Numbered from the stretch's first letter, positions 16,364 through 27,806 are shown. The stretch is 64,000 bases of DNA from Anaerolineae bacterium (GCA_011174825.1 DUEZ01000062.1:62001-126000), one strand, 5' to 3'. Program-made: numbers and translations. The notes: a model not told the origin generated them from the sequence alone.

Positions 16364-17458
16364 ATGCCAGCGAGAAAGAAAGTGAGAGTGGCGATTATCG
16401 GCGTAGGAAATTGTGCGTCGTCTCTCGTACAAGGGGTTCATTATTATCGTGATTCCAAATCTACAGACAATGTGCCAGGGTTGATGCACGTCGATTTGGG
16501 TGGCTATCACATAAGGGATATCCAATTTACCGCTGCGTTTGATGTGGTAAAGAGTAAAGTGGGGTTGGATTTAAGCGAAGCGCTTTTCGCCCATCCTAAT
16601 AACACGGTCAAATTTACTGATGTCCCTAAGCTTGGAGTCCCTGTTCATCGTGGCATGACCCACGATGGGATTGGAAAATACTTGGCCGAAGTGGTTGAGA
16701 AAGCTCCAGGACCGACGGACGATATCGTTGGCATACTGAAAGAGACCAAGAGCGATGTGGTCATTAGTTTCCTTCCAGTTGGCGCGGAGATGGCGACCAA
16801 ATGGTATGTTGAACAAGTGCTTGAGGCTGGTTGTGCATTTGTCAATTGCATTCCGGTCTTCATCGCGAGCTCGGAGTATTGGGCGACGAGATTTCATGAG
16901 CGCGGATTGCCGATCATCGGTGATGATATCAAGAGTCAGGTCGGTGCGACCATCGCCCATAGGGTTCTAACCTCTCTGTTCAATGATCGAGGTGTGCATA
17001 TTGATCATACCTACCAGCTTAATTTTGGCGGTAATATGGACTTCTACAACATGCTCGAGCGTGAGCGATTGCAATCGAAGAAAATATCCAAAACAGGCGC
17101 GGTATCTAGCCTGATCCCATACGCCATGAATATCGATGACATTCACGTAGGTCCAAGCGATTATGTCCCATGGTTGACGGATCGTAAGTGGTGTTATATC
17201 CGAATGGAAGGCACTACCTTCGGTGATGTACCGCTGAATCTCGAGCTTAAATTAGAGGTGTGGGATTCCCCCAATTCGGCTGGTGTGGTAATCGATGCTG
17301 TCCGGTGTGCGAAATTAGCATTGGACCGCAAGTTAGCAGGACCAATAATCGAACCCTCAGCCTACTTTATGAAAACGCCACCGAAGCAATTTACTGATGA
17401 TATCGCTCGGCAAATGACGGAAGATTTCATCGCTAAAGAAGGTTCATCGAACGATTGA
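16364..17458 (+). CDS. ino1: myo-inositol-1(3)-phosphate synthase
   Basis: A 364-residue NAD-dependent enzyme (EC 5.5.1.4) that converts glucose-6-phosphate to inositol phosphate. The dinucleotide motif is [12 protein letters not shown] near residues 13-24. Further family markers are [37 protein letters not shown] with an active-site lysine, and [10 protein letters not shown]. It resembles the short prokaryotic/actinobacterial form rather than the ~500-residue eukaryotic one. A strong ribosome site (TAGGAGGC) precedes the ATG. Inositol phosphate could feed phosphatidylinositol or inositol-containing sphingolipids, which is interesting given the nearby ceramide-type operon; that link is inference. 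Confidence 0.92.
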   Translation: MPARKKVRVAIIGVGNCASSLVQGVHYYRDSKSTDNVPGLMHVDLGGYHIRDIQFTAAFDVVKSKVGLDLSEALFAHPNNTVKFTDVPKLGVPVHRGMTHDGIGKYLAEVVEKAPGPTDDIVGILKETKSDVVISFLPVGAEMATKWYVEQVLEAGCAFVNCIPVFIASSEYWATRFHERGLPIIGDDIKSQVGATIAHRVLTSLFNDRGVHIDHTYQLNFGGNMDFYNMLERERLQSKKISKTGAVSSLIPYAMNIDDIHVGPSDYVPWLTDRKWCYIRMEGTTFGDVPLNLELKLEVWDSPNSAGVVIDAVRCAKLALDRKLAGPIIEPSAYFMKTPPKQFTDDIARQMTEDFIAKEGSSND

Positions 17459-17585
17459 TCAGTCCATTTAAGGATCAACTTCTATCAGTAGTCAAACTTT
17501 CGCGAGCCCTTAGTGCATTCCATCAGGAAGCAAAGATAGCTCGTTGGGAATCATTCACCTACAATTGCTCTTTTTGGAGGGTGGA

Positions 17586-18581
17586 TTGAAGACGGCACGT
17601 TTAAACAAGCCAGAACCAGTAGAGCGATCCCCGTTGAAAATTACTGAATTGCCCCGACCAATCGCAGGGCCGGGGCAATTGCTACTCCGGGTACGAGCGT
17701 GTGGATTATGTCATACAGACCTGCACACAATCGAGGGCGACATCGTCCCACCACATTACCCAATCATACCTGGGCATCAGGTCGTCGCCATCATCGAGGA
17801 ACTCGGGGATGGTGTCGAGGGCTGGGATGATGGAGATCGAGTCGGCGTGCCGTGGCTGTATCGTGCATGTGGCACATGCGACCATTGTGCCAGAGGTGAT
17901 GAGAATCTTTGTGATCGAGCTCAATTCACTGGTTTTCATGTTGACGGGGGTTATGCCGAGTTCATGGTTGCGGATGCTCGGTATGTTCTCCCATTACCCG
18001 ATGGACTTGGAGATGAGGAGGTAGCTCCCCTCCTTTGCGCTGGTATCATTGGCTATCGATCGCTTCACAAATCCGATTTGCATCCTGGTGAACGATTAGG
18101 ATTGGTAGGTTTTGGCGCCAGCGCGCATTTGGCGATACAAGTTGCGACTTATTGGGATTGCGAGGTCTATGTTTTCACCCGCAGTGAAAGTCATCGTCAA
18201 CTTGCGAGGGATCTCGGGGCTGTTTGGGTTGGTGGCTCTGAAGATCGTGCACCTGTACCACTGGACCGAGCCATCCTTTTCGCACCGGTTGGTGATCTGG
18301 TTCCTGTAACACTCGAAAAGATCCGACCTGGCGGAACCCTTGCCATTAACGCTATCCACCTCAGCTCGATACCGGAGATGGAATATCGAGTGATTTACGG
18401 AGAGCGCACTCTACGTAGTGTGGCCAACGCTACTTATCGAGATGGCGTAGAGTTTCTGAGATTGGCAACTGAAATACCAGTAAAGGTTTCGACGCGAAAA
18501 TATGCGCTCGAAGAAGCTAATCAGGCGTTGAATGATTTAAAGAACAGCCGTATCGACGGCGCAGGAGTTTTGCTGCCATGA
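17586..18581 (+). CDS. Zinc-dependent alcohol dehydrogenase
   Basis: A medium-chain zinc alcohol dehydrogenase of about 331 residues. The catalytic zinc site includes Cys in CGLCHTDLH and His in PGHQVVAII. The structural zinc site CGTCDHCARGDENLC has four cysteines. A Rossmann GFGASAH and the AdhP-like LLCAGIIGYRSL segment follow. The subgroup resembles AdhP/YjgB-like dehydrogenases where the post-zinc region has LCAG. The start is taken as TTG at 17586 because GGAGG lies 5 nt upstream and the protein then begins KTARLNKPEP. Its stop overlaps the DUF72 start by ATGA. Confidence 0.88.
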   Translation: MKTARLNKPEPVERSPLKITELPRPIAGPGQLLLRVRACGLCHTDLHTIEGDIVPPHYPIIPGHQVVAIIEELGDGVEGWDDGDRVGVPWLYRACGTCDHCARGDENLCDRAQFTGFHVDGGYAEFMVADARYVLPLPDGLGDEEVAPLLCAGIIGYRSLHKSDLHPGERLGLVGFGASAHLAIQVATYWDCEVYVFTRSESHRQLARDLGAVWVGGSEDRAPVPLDRAILFAPVGDLVPVTLEKIRPGGTLAINAIHLSSIPEMEYRVIYGERTLRSVANATYRDGVEFLRLATEIPVKVSTRKYALEEANQALNDLKNSRIDGAGVLLP

Positions 18582-19348
18582 TTATGTTGGGAACATCTGG
18601 TTTCTCTTATGATGATTGGATCGGAGTTGTTTATCCAGAAGACCTTCCTCGTTGGAAGTGGTTGCCCTTCTACGCCTCTCAATTTGATACCGTCGAATTA
18701 AACGTTACATACTACCGCCTCCCTTCGATCAAAATTGCGACAGGTTGGGTGGATCGAACACCGGACCATTTTCGTTTCTCTGTAAAAGCACATCGCAGCT
18801 TAACCCACGAGAGGAAACGACCTGATTTCAATGCTTACATCGATAGCCTTGCACCGCTTATTGAATCAGAAAAACTCGCTTGCGTTCTCGCTCAATTCCC
18901 CCACTCCTTCCATCACACAACTGCTAACCAAGACTATCTCCTTCAACTCCATGAAGGCCTCTCGGAATTACCGGTTGTTGTTGAGTTCCGTGACAGCGCT
19001 TGGGTCAAGGAAGAGACATTCAAGCAGTTAGAGACTTTAGGTATCGGTTTCTGCTGTGTTGACGAACCGCAACTGAAAGGTCTCATGCCCCCTACAACCT
19101 TCGCCAGTGGTCCCGTCGCTTATGTACGTTTCCATGGTCGGAATGCTGAGCGTTGGTGGCAACACGAACACGCTTGGGAACGCTACGATTACACGTATAA
19201 CGAGCCAGAGTTATCTGAGTGGGTACCGCGTATCAAGGAATTAGAAGCAGCCTCACCTCTGACCTTGGTTTACGCTAACAACCACTACCGCGGTCAGAGT
19301 GTAGACACATTACGAAAATTGGAAAGGCTCCTTGTAGGTGAGGGATAA
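18578..19348 (+). CDS. DUF72 (YecE-like) family protein
   Basis: A 256-residue TIM-barrel-like protein of the DUF72 family. Typical motifs: GTSGFSYDDW at the start, FDTVELNVTYYRLP, FRFSVKAHRSLTH, LAQFPHSF, VVEFRDSAW, and YVRFHGRN near residue 185. The biochemical function of the family is not established. It overlaps the alcohol dehydrogenase by 4 bp and is probably co-translated with it; the pairing gives no clear functional clue. Confidence 0.88.
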   Translation: MIMLGTSGFSYDDWIGVVYPEDLPRWKWLPFYASQFDTVELNVTYYRLPSIKIATGWVDRTPDHFRFSVKAHRSLTHERKRPDFNAYIDSLAPLIESEKLACVLAQFPHSFHHTTANQDYLLQLHEGLSELPVVVEFRDSAWVKEETFKQLETLGIGFCCVDEPQLKGLMPPTTFASGPVAYVRFHGRNAERWWQHEHAWERYDYTYNEPELSEWVPRIKELEAASPLTLVYANNHYRGQSVDTLRKLERLLVGEG

Positions 19349-19451
19349 AAATTTGATTCACAAGTGTGCACTTTGTGCACTGTTCTTCAAATGATGAGCA
19401 GGGGCAATTCGTGAATTACCTCTACACGAATTGAATCATCATCTACAAAGT

Positions 19452-19481
19452 TGTAGGGGCGGTTCGCGAACCGCCCCTACA
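19452..19481. repeat. 30-bp perfect palindrome, GTAGGGGC family
   Basis: TGTAGGGGCGGTTCG is followed directly by its exact reverse complement. It is the only clear feature in the ~335 bp gap before yebC. Just upstream, near 19403-19422, a GGGGCAATTCGTGAATT-type partial palindrome is also seen. Confidence 0.8.
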
Positions 19482-19684
19482 TATGATCTATATGTTTAGC
19501 TCACCTCAAACCATGTCTAGAGTACAGATAGATGTATGTAGTCGTGCCGATGTTCCTCGAAGCGTATAAAGCCCCCCTTGATTTGATGACCAATTAGGCT
19601 GAATGGTATAATGATTCGACAGTCATTTCCTCGCTTTCACGCCAAAATACCATAGCCTGTCAGCCAGGCTTGAAAGGGTGTGCG

Positions 19685-20440
19685 ATGTCTGGACACTCCA
19701 AATGGTCAACCATTAAAAGAAAAAAGGCCGCCGTTGATGCCAAGCGGGGGGCAATTTTTACCCGTTTAGCTCGTGAGATCTCCCTCGCTGCAAGGGAAGG
19801 CGGAGGCGATCCGGAAACAAATTTCGGACTCCGACTTGCTATCGAGCGCGCAAAAAACAACAACATGCCGAAGGGAAATATCGAGCGAGCGATCAATCGC
19901 GGGGCTGGAAAGGACAAGGAAGGCGAAGCGCTAGAACAAATTATGTATGAGGGATACGCTCCAAATGGCATCGCATTGATGATTGATGTTGTCACCGATA
20001 ACCGTAACCGAGCCGTCGCCGAAGTCCGCCATGTCCTGACCAGCGCAGGTGGTAACCTCGCCGACGCAGGTTCTGTCGCTTGGCAATTTCGACGCGCAGC
20101 ATATTTCGCCTTTTCTGCTGCTGATCTTGATCCAGAGGCAGTATTCGATTTGGCAGTTGAAGCTGGGGCCGACGATGTGATTCTTGGGGAAGACGACGTC
20201 GAGATCATTGCCCCCGTGGAAGCGTTTAAGGAGGTTAGTGATCACCTGCGTGAAGCTGACATCCGTCCTGATGAGGCGGCGTTGAAGCTGCTGCCCAACT
20301 CGGTGGTTCAGTTGTCATCAGATCGGGCAGTCAAGGTCATGCGAATTATCGAGGAATTAGAAGAGCTTGCCGACGTACAAAATGTTTATACAAATCTAGA
20401 CATCACCGAAGAGGCTGTTGTCCTCCTCGAGGCAGCGTAA
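19685..20440 (+). CDS. yebC: YebC/PmpR family regulatory protein
   Basis: A 251-residue YebC (TACO1-like) protein. The hallmark N-terminus MSGHSKWSTIKRKK fixes the start at 19685; AAAGGG is upstream. Family markers GGDPETNFGLR, NMPKGNIERAI and YEGYAPNGIALMIDVVTDN are present. Members have been described as transcriptional regulators and as factors that relieve ribosome stalling at proline tracts. It sits just upstream of ruvC and ruvA, the classical conserved order. Confidence 0.96.
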   Translation: MSGHSKWSTIKRKKAAVDAKRGAIFTRLAREISLAAREGGGDPETNFGLRLAIERAKNNNMPKGNIERAINRGAGKDKEGEALEQIMYEGYAPNGIALMIDVVTDNRNRAVAEVRHVLTSAGGNLADAGSVAWQFRRAAYFAFSAADLDPEAVFDLAVEAGADDVILGEDDVEIIAPVEAFKEVSDHLREADIRPDEAALKLLPNSVVQLSSDRAVKVMRIIEELEELADVQNVYTNLDITEEAVVLLEAA

Positions 20441-20468
20441 GCTTCCTACACACAGGAATGTGAGAAGC

Positions 20469-20969
20469 ATGCTGACGATCGGTATTGATCCTGGGACAGC
20501 GACTACTGGCTTCGGTTTTGTCCAGCTAACACAGAATGGCGAGCTTGAACTTGTCGATTTTGGTGTGATCACAACCCCTTCCGATATGCCTATGTCGGAT
20601 CGCCTGCAACAATTACACAGTCAATTGTCTCAGCTTCTAGTTCTCCACCGACCCAGCAGCGGTGCGGTGGAGAAACTATATTTCCAGCGAAATGTATCAA
20701 CGGCTATTTCTGTTGGTCAAGCAAGAGGGGTAACCCTCTTGGCTCTCGCTGAGGCGGGCGTTCAAGTTGCGGAATACACACCACGTGAGATTAAACAAGC
20801 CATCGTGGGATATGGTGGAGCCGAAAAAAAACAGATACAACAAATGGTACGGACGTTATTAGAAATGGAATCCATTCCCCAGCCAGATGATGCTGCTGAT
20901 GCACTCGCAATTGCGATCTGTCATCTGCATTCCATGCCTATGCGGGGGCTCTTGGAGGATTCCTCGTGA
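20469..20969 (+). CDS. ruvC: Holliday junction resolvase RuvC
   Basis: A 166-residue RNase H-fold endonuclease that resolves Holliday junctions as a dimer. The catalytic acidic residues are visible: Asp7 in GIDPGTATTG, Glu66-region in AVEKLYF, and the DAADALAIAICH pair near residues 138-146. The start MLTIGIDPG follows GTGAGAAGC. The stop overlaps the ruvA GTG start (GTGA). ruvB is not next, so the RuvABC set is split. Confidence 0.94.
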   Translation: MLTIGIDPGTATTGFGFVQLTQNGELELVDFGVITTPSDMPMSDRLQQLHSQLSQLLVLHRPSSGAVEKLYFQRNVSTAISVGQARGVTLLALAEAGVQVAEYTPREIKQAIVGYGGAEKKQIQQMVRTLLEMESIPQPDDAADALAIAICHLHSMPMRGLLEDSS

Positions 20970-21544
20970 TTTCTTTTCTACGTGGTCTGGTCCATCATCG
21001 AGGAGATGATGAGATTGTCCTCGATGTCGGTGGCGTGGGATTAAGCGTAGCTGTACCCAAGCCGGTACTTGAAGATGCACCTGCAGTGGGGCAGCCCATG
21101 TTTTTGCATACATATTTTGTGGTCCGGGATGCTTCACTAAACCTCTATGGTTTCAGCACTATCGAGCAAAGAGAATTCTTTGAGCTCTTATTGCAGGTCA
21201 ATGGTGTTGGCCCAAAATTGGGGATTGCAGTCCTCTCGCATCTTTCACCGGATATGATCCGGAACGCAGTAGCGAAGGATCAACCCGAAGTCCTTACGAG
21301 AGTACCCGGTGTTGGACAGAAAACAGCACAAAGAATGATCTTCCACCTCAAAGATCGCCTCGCTGTCCCTCTAGAGGAGATTGGGCTTCCAAGTGAAGTT
21401 GATACTGAGGTGTTGAGTGTGCTAACTGCATTAGGCTACAGTCTAACTGAAGCGCAAGCAGCCGTGCGATTCATACCTGAGGATACTCCAGAGGATATCG
21501 AAAGACGCGTAAAATTCGCATTGAAATATTTCGCTCGACCTTAG
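20966..21544 (+). CDS. ruvA: Holliday junction branch-migration protein RuvA
   Basis: A 192-residue RuvA. Residues 1-62 form the OB-fold domain (MISFLRGLV, LYGFSTIEQREFFELLL). The tandem helix-hairpin-helix region has VNGVGPKLGIAVLS and VPGVGQKTAQRMI. The C-terminal RuvB-binding domain is DTEVLSVLTALGYSLTEAQAAV. RuvA tetramers bind four-way junctions and load RuvB. The start is GTG at 20966, overlapping ruvC. The next gene is atpA after a 370-bp gap rather than ruvB. Confidence 0.94.
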   Translation: MISFLRGLVHHRGDDEIVLDVGGVGLSVAVPKPVLEDAPAVGQPMFLHTYFVVRDASLNLYGFSTIEQREFFELLLQVNGVGPKLGIAVLSHLSPDMIRNAVAKDQPEVLTRVPGVGQKTAQRMIFHLKDRLAVPLEEIGLPSEVDTEVLSVLTALGYSLTEAQAAVRFIPEDTPEDIERRVKFALKYFARP

Positions 21545-21913
21545 GTAGCAGATATCCACGCAGGCTTTGACCAAGTGCTCGAGTGCTGAGTGGATCATAG
21601 GCCTCGAATTTATGGCTTTGACGTAACGAATACCCCGATCCGAATCCCACGCTGATCGAGTAATAAGAGAGGTGACAGACAGGTTTAATTGCCAAAGGGA
21701 CCTTGTCCTAAGCCGACGGCTGGACAAAAGGTAGGCCATCAGGTATTATTCCCGCGTCTTAGGTAATTGTGTCCCATCACAGCCCTAGCGGACCATGATA
21801 ATGATAAGCAATCACGGCCTGGCATTTGATGTATATCGTACGTCGCCGGGCCTGATACTATGTTTTTAGAACCTTTGGATAAGAATGACTCCTGCCGATG
21901 ATTTGGAGGTACC
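21545..21913. other. Intergenic region upstream of the F1 ATPase genes
   Basis: About 370 bp with no convincing coding sequence or strong inverted repeat. It probably contains the promoter of atpAGDC, since ruvA and atpA are too far apart for simple read-through coupling. TTGGAGG precedes atpA by 5 nt. Confidence 0.45.
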
Positions 21914-23575
21914 ATGTCAGATTTAGTTAGCAGCTTGTCTTCGGAGCTCCAACGACAAATCGATTCCTTCTCCCCAGAAGTTGAACTGAAAGACGTCGGG
22001 ACAGTGTTGGAAACTGGCGATGGGATCGCAAAGATCTCCGGTTTAGCTGACGTGAGCTCACAAGAATTGGTGCAATTTGCTAACGGAATCCTGGGCATTG
22101 CCTTTAACCTGGAACAGGATTCAGTAGGTGTGATCATTTTGGGGGAGTACGCAGGGATTGAAGAGGGAATGACCGTATATAGTACTGGGCGCATCGCCTC
22201 AGTCCCCGTAGGCGATGGCTTGATAGGACGCGTTGTAAATGCCTTAGGAGACCCAATTGACGGTAAAGGTCCCGTCCAATTCGATTCCTTCCGACCCATC
22301 GAGCAAATCGCGCTGGGTGTTGTAAAACGTAAAGATGTGGATACTCCCGTCATGACAGGGATTAAAGCTATTGACTCGATGACCCCCATCGGTCGAGGTC
22401 AGCGTGAATTAATCATTGGTGACAGACAAACGGGTAAGACAGCACTCGTCATTGATACGATCATCAATCAAAAAGGTAAGGATTTAATTTGTATTTATGT
22501 CGCCATCGGCCAGAAACGAGCTGGTATCGCTCGCACCGTGGCAACCCTGGAACGACATGGCGCTATGGACCACACGATTGTAGTTGTGGCTGCTGCGGAC
22601 GAGCCGACAGCATTGCAATACATTGCCCCATACGCGGGCTGCGCAATCGGTGAGGCGTTCGCTATGCAGGGGCTTGATGCCCTTCTGGTCTATGATGATC
22701 TCTCAAAACATGCCTGGGCCTACCGCCAAGTCTCCCTACTTCTGCGTCGCCCTCCTGGGCGAGAAGCCTACCCAGGGGACGTGTTTTATCTTCATAGTCG
22801 CTTGTTGGAACGCGCGGTGCGTATAGCCGATCAATATGTGTTGGTTGCGAAGGACTTTGAAGGGGATGCCGAGATAGAAACTTCGGTTAATGGCCAAGTG
22901 TATGACGGACCTTTAGCGAGTCATTATGCTGAACAGGCTTTGGAAGCAATGCCCGAGGGGGATAAATACCGTGTCGCGAAAGTAAAGGGCTCAGGGGGAT
23001 CGCTCACTGCGTTGCCGATCATCGAGACCCAACTAGGGGATGTATCCGCTTATATCCCAACAAATGTCATCTCGATTACCGATGGCCAAATATATCTTGA
23101 GAACGATCTCTTCAACGCGGGTATCCGTCCAGCGATCAATGCTGGACTGTCGGTATCACGCGTGGGCGGTGATGCTCAAACTCAAGCGATGAAACAAGTG
23201 GTGGGAATGCTTCGTTTGGATATGGCATCCTACCGAGAAGTAGCTGCTTTCGCCCAATTTGGATCCGACTTGGATAGAGCAACCTTGGCACAGCTGAACC
23301 GTGGTCAGCGATTGCAGGAAATTCTCAAACAACCACAATACCAGCCTCTCGAGTTGGAGCAGCAGGTCGTTGTGCTTTTTGCAGGGACACATGGGTATGC
23401 GGAGGAGATCCCACTTGACCAAATGGTGGACTGGCAAGAAAAGTTACTACGCAACATCGAAACGACCCAAACCGAGATTCTTAAGGATATCGCTGAACGG
23501 AAAGAGTTAACGTCCGAGACAGAGTCTGAGTTACGCCAAGCTATCGAGGCCTTCAATCGCAGTTGGCTCGGATAG
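21914..23575 (+). CDS. atpA: ATP synthase F1 subunit alpha (with extra insertion)
   Basis: A 553-residue alpha subunit of F1, which carries the non-catalytic nucleotide sites. The P-loop GDRQTGKT is near residues 172-179. [21 protein letters not shown] and [28 protein letters not shown] are diagnostic. Between LLERA and [11 protein letters not shown] this protein carries about 35 extra residues (around 305-340, including [19 protein letters not shown]) compared with E. coli, making it longer than the usual ~500-515. It is followed directly by atpG, atpD and atpC. F0 genes and atpH are absent from the window. Confidence 0.96.
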   Translation: MSDLVSSLSSELQRQIDSFSPEVELKDVGTVLETGDGIAKISGLADVSSQELVQFANGILGIAFNLEQDSVGVIILGEYAGIEEGMTVYSTGRIASVPVGDGLIGRVVNALGDPIDGKGPVQFDSFRPIEQIALGVVKRKDVDTPVMTGIKAIDSMTPIGRGQRELIIGDRQTGKTALVIDTIINQKGKDLICIYVAIGQKRAGIARTVATLERHGAMDHTIVVVAAADEPTALQYIAPYAGCAIGEAFAMQGLDALLVYDDLSKHAWAYRQVSLLLRRPPGREAYPGDVFYLHSRLLERAVRIADQYVLVAKDFEGDAEIETSVNGQVYDGPLASHYAEQALEAMPEGDKYRVAKVKGSGGSLTALPIIETQLGDVSAYIPTNVISITDGQIYLENDLFNAGIRPAINAGLSVSRVGGDAQTQAMKQVVGMLRLDMASYREVAAFAQFGSDLDRATLAQLNRGQRLQEILKQPQYQPLELEQQVVVLFAGTHGYAEEIPLDQMVDWQEKLLRNIETTQTEILKDIAERKELTSETESELRQAIEAFNRSWLG

Positions 23576-23600
23576 AGTATCAGTATAGGTGCAATAAGCT

Positions 23601-24515
23601 ATGACCTCAGCGCGTGAAATGCGGCTTCGCATACGGAGCGTCGAGAATATCGCACAGGTCACGCGCGCGTTAGAAGCAGTCAGTGCTAGTCGGGTGCGGA
23701 AAGCGGAACAGCGAGTGCAGCAAACGCGGCCTTATGCCAGTAAAGCTTGGCAGGTTCTTAAACATTTATCACGCCAGCCTGGGCGTGATATGGTTCACCC
23801 GTTGCTCACAGAACGTGAGGTTGTCGAAAACATCTTGGTCGTCCTTGTGAGCGGGGATCGAGGGTTGGCCGGAGCGTATAACACAAATGTCGTTTTCTAT
23901 ACTCTTGAAGCCTTCAGGAATACTTCTGCTAAGGTGACATATATCACGGTCGGACGAAAGGGAAGAGATATGCTCCTTCGGCGGAAGCAAAACCTCCTCG
24001 CCGAATTCAGCAACTTGCCGAAGGAACCGACTTTTGCTGATGTCTCAGCGATTGGTCGTATCGTTATTGATGAATATCTTGAAAAGAAAGCGGATCAAGT
24101 TTGGCTGGTTTACACTGATTTCGTTAATCTCTTGCATCAGATTCCAGCGAGTAAACTCCTGCTTCCAGTGGAATTTGAAGAGATACCCATTGGTGCTTAC
24201 ATCGCTGATGTTCAGCCATCCGCAGGGGAGCCTGAGGGTCCTGAACCGACGTATATTTACGAACCAAGCCGTGATGTGTTGGTTGACGAGATCGTTCCAA
24301 GATTAACAGAATTGCAGATTTATCAAGCCATCATAGAGTCGCTAGCCAGTGAGCACGCTGCTCGTATGGTGACGATGCGAAATGCGACCGAAAACGCGGC
24401 CGATCTCGCTGATGCTTTACGCTTGGAGTACAACAAAGCAAGGCAGTGGGCGATCACCAGCGATATGCTGGATATTGCAGGTGGAGCAGAAGCCCTCGCG
24501 CAATCACAAGAATAG
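23601..24515 (+). CDS. atpG: ATP synthase F1 subunit gamma
   Basis: A 304-residue central-stalk subunit. The N-terminal helix (REMRLRIRSVENIAQVTRALEAVSASRVRKAE) and C-terminal helix (NATENAADLADALRLEYNKARQ, ITSDMLDIAGGAEAL) that form the rotor shaft are clear. The middle holds SGDRGLAGAYN. It is slightly longer than typical (about 285), with an acidic Pro-rich insert near residues 215-235. It lies 25 bp after atpA and 24 bp before atpD. Confidence 0.95.
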   Translation: MTSAREMRLRIRSVENIAQVTRALEAVSASRVRKAEQRVQQTRPYASKAWQVLKHLSRQPGRDMVHPLLTEREVVENILVVLVSGDRGLAGAYNTNVVFYTLEAFRNTSAKVTYITVGRKGRDMLLRRKQNLLAEFSNLPKEPTFADVSAIGRIVIDEYLEKKADQVWLVYTDFVNLLHQIPASKLLLPVEFEEIPIGAYIADVQPSAGEPEGPEPTYIYEPSRDVLVDEIVPRLTELQIYQAIIESLASEHAARMVTMRNATENAADLADALRLEYNKARQWAITSDMLDIAGGAEALAQSQE

Positions 24516-25940
<1,425 letters not shown>

Positions 25941-25961
25941 TTATGGTGAGGTGAAGGTAAG

Positions 25962-26411
25962 ATGCCGATTCGATGTGAGATAGTCACCCAGGATAGATCG
26001 CTCTTTGAAGGCCCTGCCGACATGGTGATCGCACCTGGCTCTGAAGGTGAATTAGGAATTTTGCCTGATCATGCACCTCTATTGGCAACCCTCGGCTATG
26101 GGTTATTGAGAGTGCGCCATAAAGGTGAAGAAGAAATCTTTACCATCGCTGGTGGTATGCTGGAAGTTCGACCGGATGTCGTAACCGTGTTAGCAGATGT
26201 GGGCGAGCACGTTGACGAGATTGACCTTGGGCGTGCTGAAACCGCGAAAGCGCGAGCGGAGGAGCTGCTAAAGAAAGGTCCACCCCCCGATACAGATGAA
26301 TACTTAGCGATCCAAGCTGCTCTCAAACGGTCGAAAATTAGGCTTGAAGCGGCCCGTCGCTATAAACGAGCTCGTCCTCCATCAAGACCACCGGCTTCTA
26401 CAGAGGAGTGA
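25962..26411 (+). CDS. atpC: ATP synthase F1 subunit epsilon
   Basis: A 149-residue epsilon subunit. The N-terminal beta-sandwich shows IVTQDRSLFEGPADMVIAPGSEGELGILPDHAPLLATL. The C-terminal region has the alpha-helical hairpin with RAETAKARAEELL. It regulates and couples F1 rotation. The C-terminal tail is basic and Pro-rich (RARPPSRPPAS). The mreB-family start lies 7 bp downstream. Confidence 0.93.
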   Translation: MPIRCEIVTQDRSLFEGPADMVIAPGSEGELGILPDHAPLLATLGYGLLRVRHKGEEEIFTIAGGMLEVRPDVVTVLADVGEHVDEIDLGRAETAKARAEELLKKGPPPDTDEYLAIQAALKRSKIRLEAARRYKRARPPSRPPASTEE

Positions 26412-26418
26412 TACTTCG

Positions 26419-27426
26419 ATGCCACTCTTTGGCAAAGATTTGGGGATAGACCTCGGTACGGTCAATACACTGATATGTGAAGGCAGTGAGGTTGTACTCC
26501 ACGAACCGACCATCGTCGCCATTGATACGATGGAATTAAAAATCGTGGACGTAGGTCAATCGGCACGCGAAATGGATGGTCGTGTACCGGAGGTGATCGA
26601 GGTCTCGCGTCCGTTACGGGATGGCGTTATAGCAGATTTTGAAGTCACGCATCGCATGTTGGGCCATTTCATCGAAAAAGTTTGTGGACCAGCAAGGTTG
26701 TTCAAACCGAGATTGATGATCACCATCCCGTTAGGTGTAACGAGTGTCGAAAGCCGGGCGGTCCACGAAGCCGCGCTCCAAGCTGGAGGACGTGAGGTTT
26801 ATCTAATTCAGGAACCCTTAGCGGCAGCCATCGGAGTTGGTTTGCCAATCGCAACACCTTCTGGAAACATGGTCGTGAACCTAGGAGGAGGTGTTACGCA
26901 AGCAGCAGTGATCGCGATGGGAGGTATCGTCGCTGGTGATGCGACCCGCATCGGTGGCTTGAGATTGGATGAGGCGATCATCTCTTACGTACGGAAAAAG
27001 TATGGTCTGATCATTGGACCGCGAACAGCTGAGGAAGCGAAGATAAGGATCGGATCAGCCGTTTCACCTGATGAAGAATCGATGATCGAAATCCAAGGGC
27101 AGGATCAAGTGACAGGTCTGCCCCGACCCATCACTCTCACCACCAGTGAGATCGTCGAAGCGTTGCAGGAGACCCTTCATTTACAGCTAGTGGCCGTGAG
27201 GAATGTACTGGAGCACACACCGCCAGAACTGGCATCAGATATCATCGACAGGGGGATGTTAATTTGTGGTGGTGGATCGATGCTGCGGGGCATCGACAAG
27301 TGGTTGACCAGTGAAACGGGCGTGCCAGCCTATGTGGCTGAAGAACCTGTGGCGTGTACTTCAAAGGGGGCAGCTCGTGGCTTGGGTATGCTTGAAAGAT
27401 TGCTCCGCATGCTGCCGGAGGTATAA
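26419..27426 (+). CDS. mreB: MreB/Mbl family actin-like cell-shape protein
   Basis: A 335-residue bacterial actin. The start MPLFGKDLGIDLGT at 26419 follows GGAG by 10 nt and matches the family N-terminus. The phosphate-1 motif GIDLGTVNTLI, the adenosine region CGGGSMLRGIDKWL and QEPLAAAIGVGLPI are present. MreB polymers guide cell-wall synthesis in rod-shaped bacteria. No mreC or mreD follows; a repeat-rich gap follows instead. It probably shares the atp transcript, given a 7-bp gap from atpC. Confidence 0.92.
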   Translation: MPLFGKDLGIDLGTVNTLICEGSEVVLHEPTIVAIDTMELKIVDVGQSAREMDGRVPEVIEVSRPLRDGVIADFEVTHRMLGHFIEKVCGPARLFKPRLMITIPLGVTSVESRAVHEAALQAGGREVYLIQEPLAAAIGVGLPIATPSGNMVVNLGGGVTQAAVIAMGGIVAGDATRIGGLRLDEAIISYVRKKYGLIIGPRTAEEAKIRIGSAVSPDEESMIEIQGQDQVTGLPRPITLTTSEIVEALQETLHLQLVAVRNVLEHTPPELASDIIDRGMLICGGGSMLRGIDKWLTSETGVPAYVAEEPVACTSKGAARGLGMLERLLRMLPEV

Positions 27427-27534
27427 GTTCGCACCGAAATTAGTATTTCGCTGGAAGATAAACGAGCTACTTTAATAAACTGCACGGTAAGCCTGAGGAT
27501 CTGAAGCTTTTGATGATGAATAGATCAATATCTG

Positions 27535-27567
27535 ACCTCCCCACGAGCCTTGAGCTCGCGGGGAGGT
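27535..27567 (+). terminator. Hairpin, ACCTCCCC family, downstream of mreB
   Basis: ACCTCCCC (27535-27542) pairs with GGGGAGGT (27560-27567), and CGAGC (27544-27548) with GCTCG (27554-27558), separated by one A-C mismatch, with a 5-nt loop. It is followed by GGCTGTTTTT, so it could terminate the atp-mreB transcript. Same family as 14900 and 56642. Confidence 0.6.
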
Positions 27568-27723
27568 GGCTGTTTTTAGATACTTGGGCGGTTTGCAGCT
27601 ACGAATTTTTGGCATATCTTTCCTGAGTGCTTTGGTGTCAAAGAGCCCAGGTGTCCTATAAACGGGGTCGCAGGTTACGACCTTCGTCTCTCAATGTAGC
27701 GTGAGGGTTGGAATCACGGTTCC

Positions 27724-27806
27724 AGTCATCCCGAGCTTGTCGAAGGATGACTGTCCTGTTGATTAGTACAGCGAGCACTCTGAGCATGTCGAAGGGTGCG
27801 ACCGCA
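27724..27806. repeat. Dispersed GTCGAAGG-type repeats
   Basis: Two partial copies (CATCCCGAGCTTGTCGAAGG and CTCTGAGCATGTCGAAGG) lie close together. The adjacent 27831-27890 stretch carries a TGTAGCCGCAG...TGCGGCTACA inverted pair, also related to sequence at 14741-14802 and 60010-60056. Apart from these and the flanking hairpins, the 27427-27988 gap holds nothing I can support. Confidence 0.55.
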
